Origin: an uncultured Oscillospiraceae bacterium
GTDB taxonomy: Bacteria > Bacillota > Clostridia > Oscillospirales > JAAYXM01
DNA: 20,305 nucleotides
Direction of reading: 5' to 3'
Assembly: GCA_934446465.1 (NCBI GenBank)
Contig: CAKSEF010000029.1
Span: forward strand, 1 to 20,305
Made by a program: the position numbers and the translations under genes. Below are positions 13,342 to 20,305 of the stretch, piece by piece; positions within the stretch are counted from its first letter, which is position 1, and the number at the start of each line of letters is the position of its first letter. The notes under the pieces are model-generated. The model searched no databases. It saw nothing but the letters and a program-made list of their open reading frames with translations, and was not told the DNA's origin.

Positions 13342-14199
13342 AACGGCATAATAATTGTGGACAAGCCTGAGGGCATAACCTCGCACGGAGTGGTTTCAAG
13401 GCTACGGCGGGTATTCAAAATACGAAGAATAGGACATTCGGGGACGCTTGACCCTATGGCAACGGGTGTTCTGCCGATTTTCATAGGCCGTGCAACACGC
13501 GCGTGCGAATTTACGCTTACCGACGGCAAGGCATATACCGCGCGCTTTAGGACGGGAATCGAAACCGATACGCAGGATATAACGGGAACTGTAACCGCAA
13601 GCCATGACGACGGGCACATTACAGAGTCCGATGTCCTGCGCGCGTGCAATTCCTTTGCGGGAAAAATAATGCAGACTCCGCCCATGTATTCGGCGGTAAA
13701 GGTCGGCGGTGTCCCTCTCTATAAGCTCGCGCGCGAAGGCAAAGAAGCCGAACGCCGTGCACGCGAAATTACAATCAATAGCATATCTCTGCGTGCGCTT
13801 GAGAACGGCGAATATGAAATAGACGTGGACTGCTCAAAGGGAACGTACATAAGAACGCTCATTTTCGATATAGGACGCGCGCTGGGGTGCGGTGCGACGA
13901 TGACGTATTTAAGGCGCACCCGCTCAGGCATTTTCCGAATAGAAAATGCCGTAAAACTTGACGATATAACGGAGGACACACCGCTTCTTCCCGTCGATAC
14001 CGTGTTTTCCGAATATGAGAAGATCACAGTATCAAAAAGCGGTGAAAAGAAGTGCAGAAACGGCGCTGACGTACCGTTTGACGGAGTGCGGGACGGCGCT
14101 TTTTACAGAGTATATTCCGGAAACGGCGAATTTCTCATGCTTGCCCGAGGCGACAGTGCGCGCGGGCTTGTAACGGAGAAAAGTTTTTTTGAGGTGTAA
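13330..14199 (+). CDS. truB: tRNA pseudouridine(55) synthase TruB
   Basis: TruB makes pseudouridine 55 in the T-loop of tRNAs. Numbering from the ATT at 13339, the 286-residue protein shows NGIIIVDKPEGITSHGVV (2-19), HSGTLDPMATGVLP (33-46, catalytic D38), QTPPMYSAVKVGGVPLYKLAR (112-132), KGTYIRTL (167-174) and TYLRRTRSGIF (189-199), then a PUA-like C-terminal domain. The entry gives the GTG at 13330 as the conservative boundary, but the ribosome site and homology favour initiation at ATT 13339. Longer frames from 13165 run through the end of nrnA and are not credible. It lies 47 bases after the RbfA-NrnA gene, past a hairpin, and six bases before ribF. Confidence 0.93.
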   Translation: MNKINGIIIVDKPEGITSHGVVSRLRRVFKIRRIGHSGTLDPMATGVLPIFIGRATRACEFTLTDGKAYTARFRTGIETDTQDITGTVTASHDDGHITESDVLRACNSFAGKIMQTPPMYSAVKVGGVPLYKLAREGKEAERRAREITINSISLRALENGEYEIDVDCSKGTYIRTLIFDIGRALGCGATMTYLRRTRSGIFRIENAVKLDDITEDTPLLPVDTVFSEYEKITVSKSGEKKCRNGADVPFDGVRDGAFYRVYSGNGEFLMLARGDSARGLVTEKSFFEV

Positions 14200-14205
14200 A
14201 CGCAT

Positions 14206-15093
14206 ATGAAAAAAAGGGTGCTGGCGCTCGGGTTTTTTGACGGTGTGCACAGGGGGCATCGCGCGCTCCTTGAGCAGACGGTGAAAACGGCCCGCGAAGA
14301 GGGGCTGATAAGCTCGGCGATGACATACTCCGCGCATCCGGCGGAGTGTCTCGGAAATCGGACGGTGAAGCTCATTAACACAACCGAGGAGCGCGTGTTT
14401 TTGATGAAAGAGCTGTGCGGAATCGGGGAAGTAATCGTCCGCGGGTTCACGCGTGAGTTTTCGGAGCTTTCGTGCAGTGAATTTATAGACAGAATCGTTA
14501 TCGGCGAGTGCAATGCAGAGCACGTCGTCGCGGGGTTTAACTTCCGTTTCGGGAAAAACGGGGCGGGAGACGCCGAAATGCTGAATGTTCTGTGCCGTGA
14601 GCGCGGGCTCGGGTGTACCGTGGTTCCGGAGGTGGACTATATGGGCGAGCGGGTGAGCTCATCGCTGATACGCGGATTTCTGAGAAGCGGGGACATTGCA
14701 CGCGCAAACGACTTTCTCGGGCACAATCACTGCATAATATCCAAGATAGTGCACGGAGACAACATCGGCGGAAAGCTCATTGTGCCGACGATAAATCAGT
14801 ATTTCGGAGAAAACATCGAGATTCCGAAGTACGGTGTGTACGCCTCGGTTACATACATCGGAGAAAAAAGGCTCATGTCGATTACGAATATAGGTGTTCG
14901 TCCGACCGTGAGCAGTTCGGGCGAGGTCCGCGCCGAAACAAATATAATAGATTTTTCGGAAAACGTTTACGGAAAAACGGCGCGCGTGGAGCTTGTCGGA
15001 TATCTGCGCGGGGAGAAAAAGTTTCCGTCAGCCGCGGAACTGCGGGCACAGATAGAAAAAGACATCGAATGCGTCAGAAAGCAAAATGTATAA
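14206..15093 (+). CDS. ribF: Bifunctional riboflavin kinase / FAD synthetase
   Basis: A 295-residue enzyme that phosphorylates riboflavin to FMN and adenylylates FMN to FAD. The FAD synthetase domain starts at once with LALGFFDGVHRGH (6-18, the nucleotidyltransferase GxFDGxHxGH motif), then FNFRFGKNGAGD (about 112-123) and SSSLIR (151-156). The riboflavin kinase domain covers about 175-290: VHGDNIGGKLIVPTIN with the conserved PTxN, KYGVYA, NIGVRPTV, and the E-x-NIIDF segment with the catalytic Glu. The N-terminus is short compared with model RibF proteins but keeps the motif. GAGGTG upstream supports the ATG. It closes the nusA operon as usual in Firmicutes; no terminator is evident behind it. 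Confidence 0.94.
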   Translation: MKKRVLALGFFDGVHRGHRALLEQTVKTAREEGLISSAMTYSAHPAECLGNRTVKLINTTEERVFLMKELCGIGEVIVRGFTREFSELSCSEFIDRIVIGECNAEHVVAGFNFRFGKNGAGDAEMLNVLCRERGLGCTVVPEVDYMGERVSSSLIRGFLRSGDIARANDFLGHNHCIISKIVHGDNIGGKLIVPTINQYFGENIEIPKYGVYASVTYIGEKRLMSITNIGVRPTVSSSGEVRAETNIIDFSENVYGKTARVELVGYLRGEKKFPSAAELRAQIEKDIECVRKQNV

Positions 15094-15122
15094 TGTGCAT
15101 ATGCGGTTTTACAGAAAATTCA

Positions 15123-15151
15123 TTGATTTTCACAAGTAAATTTGTTATTAT
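15123..15151 (+). promoter_or_regulatory. Sigma-A promoter of the pucR-ftsEX module
   Basis: TTGATT (15123-15128) and TATTAT (15146-15151) are 17 bases apart, with a TGT extended -10. The start point would be near 15158, giving a leader of about 59 bases before the regulator gene. Confidence 0.68.
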
Positions 15152-15216
15152 ATATAGTGTATCTAATAATGTGGAGAAGCAGCGCCCTTGTGCGCGGAAA
15201 TAAGGGGAAATGATAA

Positions 15217-16308
15217 ATGGTTTGGAGAATGCTTCAGAATACCATACTTCAGATGAAAGAGGCAACGGACAGAACTATTGGCGTTATGGATATGTCGGGC
15301 GAGGTTGTTGCCTGCACCGACCAGTCCCTCAAGGGCACGACACGCCCCGACGCGGTTTCCGCGATTGAGGAGATGCTCGGGTCATACATAGTTTTCGGTA
15401 ATGACACATATAAGCCTGTCGCCGCCCCGGGCGCAAGGTTTGAATATGTCGTTTTCGCCTCGGGAGACGATGAAAACGCAAGGTGTCTTTGCGTTATGGC
15501 ATCTCTTGCAGTCGGAAATGCAAAGAAATATTACGATGAGAAGTATGACAAGACTACATTCATCAAAAACATAATACTCGATAATATTCTTTCGGGAGAT
15601 ATATACATAAAGGCGAATGAGCTTCGCATTGCAATCGATATTCCGCGGGTGGTTTATCTTATCCGCCAGACGGAGCACGCCGATACCGCGGCGGTCGATA
15701 TTGTGGCGAGTATGTTCCCCGACCGCGAGCGCGATTTTGTCGTAAGCGTAAGCGAGGACGAGATTGTACTCGTCTCCGCTCTTGCAAGAGGTGAAACCGC
15801 GGAGAAATTCATAAAAACAGGCGAGAGCATACGCGACACGCTCAAGAGCGAGCTCCTGTCAACGGTCGAAATCGGCATAGGCAAGCCCGCGCCGTCGCTT
15901 AAGGATATAGCTGTGGCGTACAAAGAGGCGCAGTCGGCAATCAATATAGGCAAGATGTTCGATACCGAGCGCGATGTCATAAGCTATGAGAGCCTCGGAA
16001 TCGGAAGGCTTATTTACCAGCTTCCGACCACCGTCTGCGAGATGTTCCTCACAGAGGTATTCCGCGACAATTCGATAGACGCGCTTGACGGGGAAACACT
16101 CAACACAATTCAGAAGTTTTTTGAAAACAACCTCAACGTTTCGGAAACGTCGAGGAATTTGTTCGTGCACAGAAACACGCTTGTTTACAGGCTTGAAAAG
16201 ATAAAGAAAATCACAGGGCTGGACCTCCGCGAGTTTGACCATGCGATAGTGTTCAAAGTCGCGCTCATGGTAAAGAAATATCTGTCCATGCAGAATACGG
16301 CCTTTTAG
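15217..16308 (+). CDS. PucR/CdaR-family transcriptional regulator
   Basis: A 363-residue regulator with the C-terminal PucR-type helix-turn-helix: FFENNLNVSETSRNLFVHRN then TLVYRLEKIKKITG at about 301-334. The N-terminal 110 residues (EATDRTIGVMDMSGEVVACTD) resemble the small-molecule sensing domain of CdaR-like sugar-diacid regulators; a middle GGDEF-like (diguanylate cyclase-fold) PucR linker region lies at about 140-260. The effector is unknown. No catabolic genes are near: instead ftsE follows 40 bases after the stop with no terminator, so the regulator may control the FtsEX wall-hydrolase module or itself. ATG with AAGGGG nine bases upstream. The leader can pair CCCTT (15185-15189) with AAGGG of the ribosome site. 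Confidence 0.83.
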   Translation: MVWRMLQNTILQMKEATDRTIGVMDMSGEVVACTDQSLKGTTRPDAVSAIEEMLGSYIVFGNDTYKPVAAPGARFEYVVFASGDDENARCLCVMASLAVGNAKKYYDEKYDKTTFIKNIILDNILSGDIYIKANELRIAIDIPRVVYLIRQTEHADTAAVDIVASMFPDRERDFVVSVSEDEIVLVSALARGETAEKFIKTGESIRDTLKSELLSTVEIGIGKPAPSLKDIAVAYKEAQSAINIGKMFDTERDVISYESLGIGRLIYQLPTTVCEMFLTEVFRDNSIDALDGETLNTIQKFFENNLNVSETSRNLFVHRNTLVYRLEKIKKITGLDLREFDHAIVFKVALMVKKYLSMQNTAF

Positions 16309-16348
16309 GGGTAAGGGTTTCGTTGTATAAAGAGAAGGAGTGGGAAAA

Positions 16349-17038
16349 GTGGTCAGGCTTTTGGATGTCTGCAAGGTGTACGAAAACGGTACGCCTGCAC
16401 TGTCCGGAATAAACTTAAAGATTGATGACGGCGAGTTCGTTTTTCTTGTCGGTTCGTCCGCGTCGGGCAAATCGACAATAGTGAAAATTCTCACAAGCGA
16501 GGTGAGAATGAGCTCGGGAAGAGGCGTGGTAAACGGCTTCAACCTCAATAAGCTGAAGCAGTCGAAAGTGCCGGCACTCAGACGCACGATAGGCGTAGTG
16601 TTCCAGGATTTCCGACTTATAGATAAAAAGACGGTCTATGAAAACGTCGCGTTTGCGATGCGCGCAGTCGGCGCGCCGCCGCGCGTAATCAAGAAGCGCG
16701 TTCCGTATGTGCTTGAGCTTGTAGGGCTTTCGCATAAGATGAAATCGCTTCCGAATCAGCTTTCGGGCGGTGAACGCCAGAGAGTGGCGGTCGCCCGCGC
16801 GATTGTAAATAACCCGAGCATGATAATCGCGGACGAGCCGACGGGCAACCTCGACCCGAAAATGTCGGTCGAAATAATGAGTCTGCTTGAAAAAATAAAC
16901 GAGCTCGGAACGACCGTGCTTGTCGTTACGCACGAGCGCGAGCTGGTAAACGAGTTTTCAAAGCGTGTGGTCGCAATAGACGCGGGCAGAATTATAAGCG
17001 ACAGAACAGGCGGGTATTACCAAAATGAGATTATATAA
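16349..17038 (+). CDS. ftsE: Cell division ATP-binding protein FtsE
   Basis: A 229-residue ABC ATPase that pairs with FtsX to drive peptidoglycan hydrolase activation at the membrane. Motifs, numbered from GTG 16349: Walker A GSSASGKST (35-43), Q-loop VFQDFRL (84-90), signature LSGGERQR (138-145), Walker B MIIADEP (158-164), H-loop H195. I chose the GTG at 16349 over the GTG at 16340, because AAGGAG (16335-16340) overlaps the latter and gives a normal eight-base spacing to the former, and because MVRLLDVCKVYENG aligns with the usual FtsE N-terminus. It overlaps ftsX by 14 bases. Confidence 0.94.
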   Translation: MVRLLDVCKVYENGTPALSGINLKIDDGEFVFLVGSSASGKSTIVKILTSEVRMSSGRGVVNGFNLNKLKQSKVPALRRTIGVVFQDFRLIDKKTVYENVAFAMRAVGAPPRVIKKRVPYVLELVGLSHKMKSLPNQLSGGERQRVAVARAIVNNPSMIIADEPTGNLDPKMSVEIMSLLEKINELGTTVLVVTHERELVNEFSKRVVAIDAGRIISDRTGGYYQNEII

Positions 17039-17912
17039 TATATCATATTTTTTCAGGGAAGGAATCCACAGCATATTCACGCACGGACTCATGAGCGTCG
17101 CGGCAATGAGCGTTATAACGGCATGTCTGCTCCTTATGGGAAGCTTTACGCTCGTTACGCTCAATGTGGAGAACCTGATGAGCGATGTGGAGAGCAAAAA
17201 CGAGATTGTTGCCTACGTTGACGAAATGCTCGGAGACGAACAGGCGCGCGCAATAGGCGAAAAGATTAAAGAGATGCCCGAAGTGCGGGATGCGGTGTAT
17301 ACCACAAAGGAAGAGGCTCTTGAGAAGTTCCGCGCCGATTTCGGCGACGAGGCGGGAATACTCGACGGACTTGACGAGAGAAACCCGCTCCGCAACAGAT
17401 ATACCGTAACGCTTAACGATATCCGCGACACCGCGGAGATTGAGAAGAAGCTCGCGGGCGTTGAGGGCATCGCCAAGGTAAGCGCGAGAAGCGACATATC
17501 GGACAAAATCGTTCAGGTGAGAGATGTTACAACCGTTATATGCGGAGCTTTGATACTTATTTTAGTCCTCGTTTCAATATTCATCATTTCGAATACGGTA
17601 AATATAACAATGTTTAACCGGCGCGAGGAAATTGCGATAATGAAGATGATTGGCGCGACAAACGGATTCGTAAGAATCCCGTTCGTAATTGAGGGTATCC
17701 TCCTCGGCATATTCGGCGCGGGAGTGGCGCTGCTTTTGCAGTGGGGCGTATATGAGTATGTCGTTTCCGGTGCGCTCTCCTCAATAAGCTTTATTCCGAC
17801 AATCCCGTTCGGGAGCATTGCCGGATATCTCGCCGCGATATTCTTCGGCGTAGGAATGCTTGTCGGAGGTCTCGGAAGCGTTATAACGCTCCGCAAGTTC
17901 CTGAAGGTTTAG
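17025..17912 (+). CDS. ftsX: Cell division protein FtsX (permease-like)
   Basis: A 295-residue membrane protein of the FtsX family. TM1 lies at about 22-46, an extracytoplasmic domain at about 50-165 (VAYVDEMLGDEQARAIGEKI and a second half RYTVTLNDI), then TM2 near 170-192, the conserved cytoplasmic segment NTVNITMFNRREEIAIMKMI, and TM3-TM4 near 218-240 and 262-285. It relays ATP hydrolysis by FtsE to a coiled-coil wall hydrolase outside the cell. The start overlaps the end of ftsE by 14 bases, typical of the pair. The M23 gene follows after 20 bases and is the likely partner. Confidence 0.94.
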   Translation: MRLYNISYFFREGIHSIFTHGLMSVAAMSVITACLLLMGSFTLVTLNVENLMSDVESKNEIVAYVDEMLGDEQARAIGEKIKEMPEVRDAVYTTKEEALEKFRADFGDEAGILDGLDERNPLRNRYTVTLNDIRDTAEIEKKLAGVEGIAKVSARSDISDKIVQVRDVTTVICGALILILVLVSIFIISNTVNITMFNRREEIAIMKMIGATNGFVRIPFVIEGILLGIFGAGVALLLQWGVYEYVVSGALSSISFIPTIPFGSIAGYLAAIFFGVGMLVGGLGSVITLRKFLKV

Positions 17913-17932
17913 TTGAAAGGGAGGTTTTTCCA

Positions 17933-19120
17933 TTGAGCAGTAAAACAGTAAGAATTATGGCGTCCGTTATTGCGGGCGTGCTTGCCTTTGCGCTTATTTT
18001 CGGGTTTGTTGCGGAAATTGCGGTCAACAGCACCGCCGACGCGGCATCAACCGTTTCGAGTCTCAACAATAAGCTCTCAAACCTCGATGCCAAGAAGAAA
18101 AAAATCCAGAAAGAACTCAATGCAATAAAAACAAAGAAGCAGTCCACCATGACTAAAAAAGCGGCGTTGGACGAGCAGATAGACGTAACGCGCGACGAGA
18201 TAAGCACAATAAACGAGCTTATAAGCGCGCTTGACGTTCAGGTTAATACGGTCAATTCCGAGCTTTCAGCCGCCGAGGCGCGCGAGAAGCAGGAGTTTGA
18301 GGACTTCCTCTCACGCGTAAGAACGATGGAGGAGGACGGAACCGCGTCCATGCTCGGCGTTATTCTCTCGGCAGACAGCTTCTCCGAGCTTATGACGAGA
18401 ACCGAAATCATAGGCAGTATAGTCGAAAGCGACAAAGAGCTTATGAACAAGCTTGCAAACACACGCAAGGAAATTCAAAGCAAAAAAGCGGAGCTTGATT
18501 CGGCGCGCGCACAGCAGGCGGCGGCAAAGAGCAGCCTCCAAAGCAAGCAGAACTCGCTTACGAGCCAGTATGATGAGGCCACAAAGCTCATAAACTCACT
18601 TAATATGGAAGCGTCCGAGTATGAAAAGGCGTTCAACGAAGCCGAACGCGCGCAGGAGCAGGCAAAGGCGGAACTTAAAAAGCTCCTTGCGAAATCGGGA
18701 AGCAGTAACACCAAGTACGTCGGAGGCGATTTCCGCTGGCCGACCGCGGCAACACTCATCACGTCCAAGTACGGCTGGAGAACAGACCCTATCTCCAAAA
18801 AGCGGAATATGCACACGGGCGTTGATATCGGCGCAAAGAAGGGTGCGAGCATATATGCGGCAAACAGCGGTACGGTCATAGTGGCGGGCTGGTCGAGCAA
18901 GGGCTACGGAAACTATGTCGTAATCGACCACGGCGGCGGAAAAAGCACACTCTATGCGCACATGAGCGCAATTAAAACGAAAAAAGGCGCGAAGGTCGCA
19001 AAGGGCGATGTGATAGGCCTTGTCGGCTCGACGGGCTGGAGCACGGGACCGCACCTTCACTTTGAAATACTTATAAACGGAAACCACACGAACCCGATGA
19101 ACTACTTTAACAAAGCTTAG
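17933..19120 (+). CDS. Coiled-coil M23 (LytM) murein endopeptidase, EnvC/CwlO-like FtsEX partner
   Basis: A 395-residue exported protein starting at TTG with GGGAGG eight bases upstream. A signal peptide or N-terminal anchor covers about 5-37. A long coiled coil runs about 40-250 (NNKLSNLDAKKKKIQKELNA and later repeats), the part that contacts FtsX in PcsB/EnvC-type systems. The M23 domain at about 265-390 has all metal and catalytic residues: H294 and D298 in HTGVDIG, H343 in YAHMS, and HLH (374-376). Unlike EnvC, whose LytM site is degenerate, this should cleave peptidoglycan cross-bridges itself. The location right after ftsEX and before an S41 protease supports an FtsEX-activated hydrolase. 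Confidence 0.92.
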   Translation: MSSKTVRIMASVIAGVLAFALIFGFVAEIAVNSTADAASTVSSLNNKLSNLDAKKKKIQKELNAIKTKKQSTMTKKAALDEQIDVTRDEISTINELISALDVQVNTVNSELSAAEAREKQEFEDFLSRVRTMEEDGTASMLGVILSADSFSELMTRTEIIGSIVESDKELMNKLANTRKEIQSKKAELDSARAQQAAAKSSLQSKQNSLTSQYDEATKLINSLNMEASEYEKAFNEAERAQEQAKAELKKLLAKSGSSNTKYVGGDFRWPTAATLITSKYGWRTDPISKKRNMHTGVDIGAKKGASIYAANSGTVIVAGWSSKGYGNYVVIDHGGGKSTLYAHMSAIKTKKGAKVAKGDVIGLVGSTGWSTGPHLHFEILINGNHTNPMNYFNKA

Positions 19121-19140
19121 TTCGTTCCGAGGAGGAGAGC

Positions 19141-20305
19141 ATGAAAAAAAGATACATAACAACAACCGCGGCACTCATGCTCCTCACGGCGGCAATGACG
19201 TATTGCATAACGCTTTATTCGGCTGAGCGGGACTATAATTCAAAACTTATGGATTTGTCCGCTCGCGAGCAGGAATACGCAAAAATAGCCGAAGTGAGAA
19301 GCTATATCGACAAATACTATGTAAACGAATACAGCGAGCAGGATATAACCGACGGCGCGGTTACGGGAATGGTCTCGTTTCTGGGCGATAAATGGTCGCA
19401 CTACTTAACGGCGGAGCAGTTTAAGTCGGTTCAGAATTCCATAAACAACAAGACTGTCGGAATAGGCATAAACGCAACGTATGACGAAAAGAACGGCGCA
19501 ATGGTCGTGCTCAGTGTTTTTGACGGCTCTCCCGCCGAATACGCGGGAATAAAGCCGAACGACAAAATCGTATCGGTTGACGGCGTGTCCGTCTCTTCAA
19601 TCGGATTTGATTCGGCGGTAAATAAGATAAAGGGTGCAGTCGGAACACCCGTTTCTGTCGGCATTCTGCACGAGGGCGCGGACAAGGCGGTAACGCTCTC
19701 AATCACAAGGCGCGAAATTGATATCGAAAGCGTACACGCGCGGATACTTGACGGAAATATAGGATATATTGAGATAACGAACTTTGACGCCAACACAGAC
19801 GGCGATTTCCGCGCCGCCCTTGAGAATTTGAAAAAGGCGAACGTAAAGGGAATAATATTTGACGTGAGAAATAACCCGGGCGGGCTTTTGCAGGTTCTCG
19901 TCAATGTGCTTGACCCGCTTCTCCCCGAGGGCGTGATAATCAGCGAGGAGGATAAGAGCGGGGAAAAGAAAATGTATTCCTCGGACGCAAACGAGCTCAA
20001 CCTCCCGATGGCGGTTCTCATAAACGAATATTCAATAAGCGCGGCGGAATTTTTTGCGGCGGCGCTTCAGGAATCGGGAAAAGCAACGCTTGTCGGCGAA
20101 GCGACAACGGGCAAGGGCTGTGCGCAGAGTCAGATTAAGCTGTCCGACGGCTCGGGGCTCGTGCTTTCCGTAAGCAAATACTATACGGGGCGCGGAACAA
20201 GCCTTGAGGATACGCACGGAATTAAGCCCGACCGCGAGGTTAAGTTTACCGATGATGAAAAATCACGGTTCTATCTCCTCACCGACGCTCAGGACCGCCA
20301 GCTCC
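19141..20305 (+). CDS. S41 C-terminal-processing protease (CtpA-like), truncated by window end
   Basis: At least 388 residues, open to the end of the window. A hydrophobic segment at about 6-26 gives a signal anchor. A short helical linker and the S41 N-terminal helices follow, with a PDZ domain at about 100-190 (VGIGINATYDEKNG, AGIKPNDKIVSVDG). The protease core shows the Ser-Lys-Gln triad: S300 in YSISAAE, K325 in TTGKG, and Q329, with the conserved DVRNNPGG at 241-248. It acts outside the membrane. The gene begins 20 bases after the M23 gene, with GAGGAGGAG upstream, so it may process or degrade that hydrolase. It is a second S41 protein, distinct from the one at 5776. Confidence 0.92.
   Translation, partial: MKKRYITTTAALMLLTAAMTYCITLYSAERDYNSKLMDLSAREQEYAKIAEVRSYIDKYYVNEYSEQDITDGAVTGMVSFLGDKWSHYLTAEQFKSVQNSINNKTVGIGINATYDEKNGAMVVLSVFDGSPAEYAGIKPNDKIVSVDGVSVSSIGFDSAVNKIKGAVGTPVSVGILHEGADKAVTLSITRREIDIESVHARILDGNIGYIEITNFDANTDGDFRAALENLKKANVKGIIFDVRNNPGGLLQVLVNVLDPLLPEGVIISEEDKSGEKKMYSSDANELNLPMAVLINEYSISAAEFFAAALQESGKATLVGEATTGKGCAQSQIKLSDGSGLVLSVSKYYTGRGTSLEDTHGIKPDREVKFTDDEKSRFYLLTDAQDRQL

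Noticed and set aside
1..20305. CRISPR array, insertion sequences, prophage or tRNA/rRNA genes
   Set aside because: No regularly spaced direct repeats, transposase or integrase motifs, or tRNA-like cloverleaf sequences were found on reading both strands.

Overview
The window looks like a chromosomal segment from an uncultured member of the Clostridia (Bacillota, Oscillospiraceae-like). The evidence is the classic Firmicutes gene order rimP-nusA-ylxR-ylxQ-infB-rbfA-nrnA-truB-ribF, strong AGGAGG-type ribosome binding sites, sigma-A promoters with extended -10 elements, DUF1934 and PucR-type proteins, and the tail of an S-layer-homology protein. The sequence is moderately GC-rich and densely coding. 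I see no insertion sequences, phage genes, CRISPR arrays, tRNAs or rRNAs, and no gap longer than about 160 bases.

Left part (1-3450). The end of an SLH protein (+) converges on a minus-strand operon across a shared bidirectional terminator. That operon is fabG-like SDR, then a small PII-like protein, then a CPA-type cation:proton antiporter that is only a membrane domain. Upstream on the minus strand lie two small genes: a diverged barstar-like protein and a conserved-looking protein of unknown function. An AT-rich dyad and several overlapping promoter-like elements lie around them.

Cell-wall precursor operon (3451-7257, +). It holds ddl (D-Ala-D-Ala ligase), murI (glutamate racemase), a DUF1934 beta-barrel protein and an exported S41 PDZ protease with a peptidoglycan-binding-like C-terminus. 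Together these make D-amino-acid wall precursors and process exported proteins.

Translation operon (7311-15093, +). A sigma-A promoter and a hairpin leader precede rimP (TTG start), nusA, ylxR, ylxQ, infB, a single-ORF RbfA-NrnA fusion, truB (apparently starting at an ATT codon) and ribF. The genes couple transcription elongation, 30S maturation, initiation, nanoRNA/pAp turnover, tRNA modification and flavin synthesis.

Wall-hydrolysis module (15123-20305, +). A promoter drives a PucR/CdaR-type regulator, followed closely by ftsE, ftsX, a coiled-coil M23 endopeptidase with intact zinc and catalytic residues, and a membrane-anchored S41 protease cut by the window end. This reads as an FtsEX-controlled peptidoglycan hydrolase with its own protease and possibly its own regulator.

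The most unusual items are the RbfA-NrnA fusion, the probable AUU start of truB, the PII-like/antiporter pair, the barstar homologue lacking the acidic inhibitory residues, and the PucR-FtsEX linkage.
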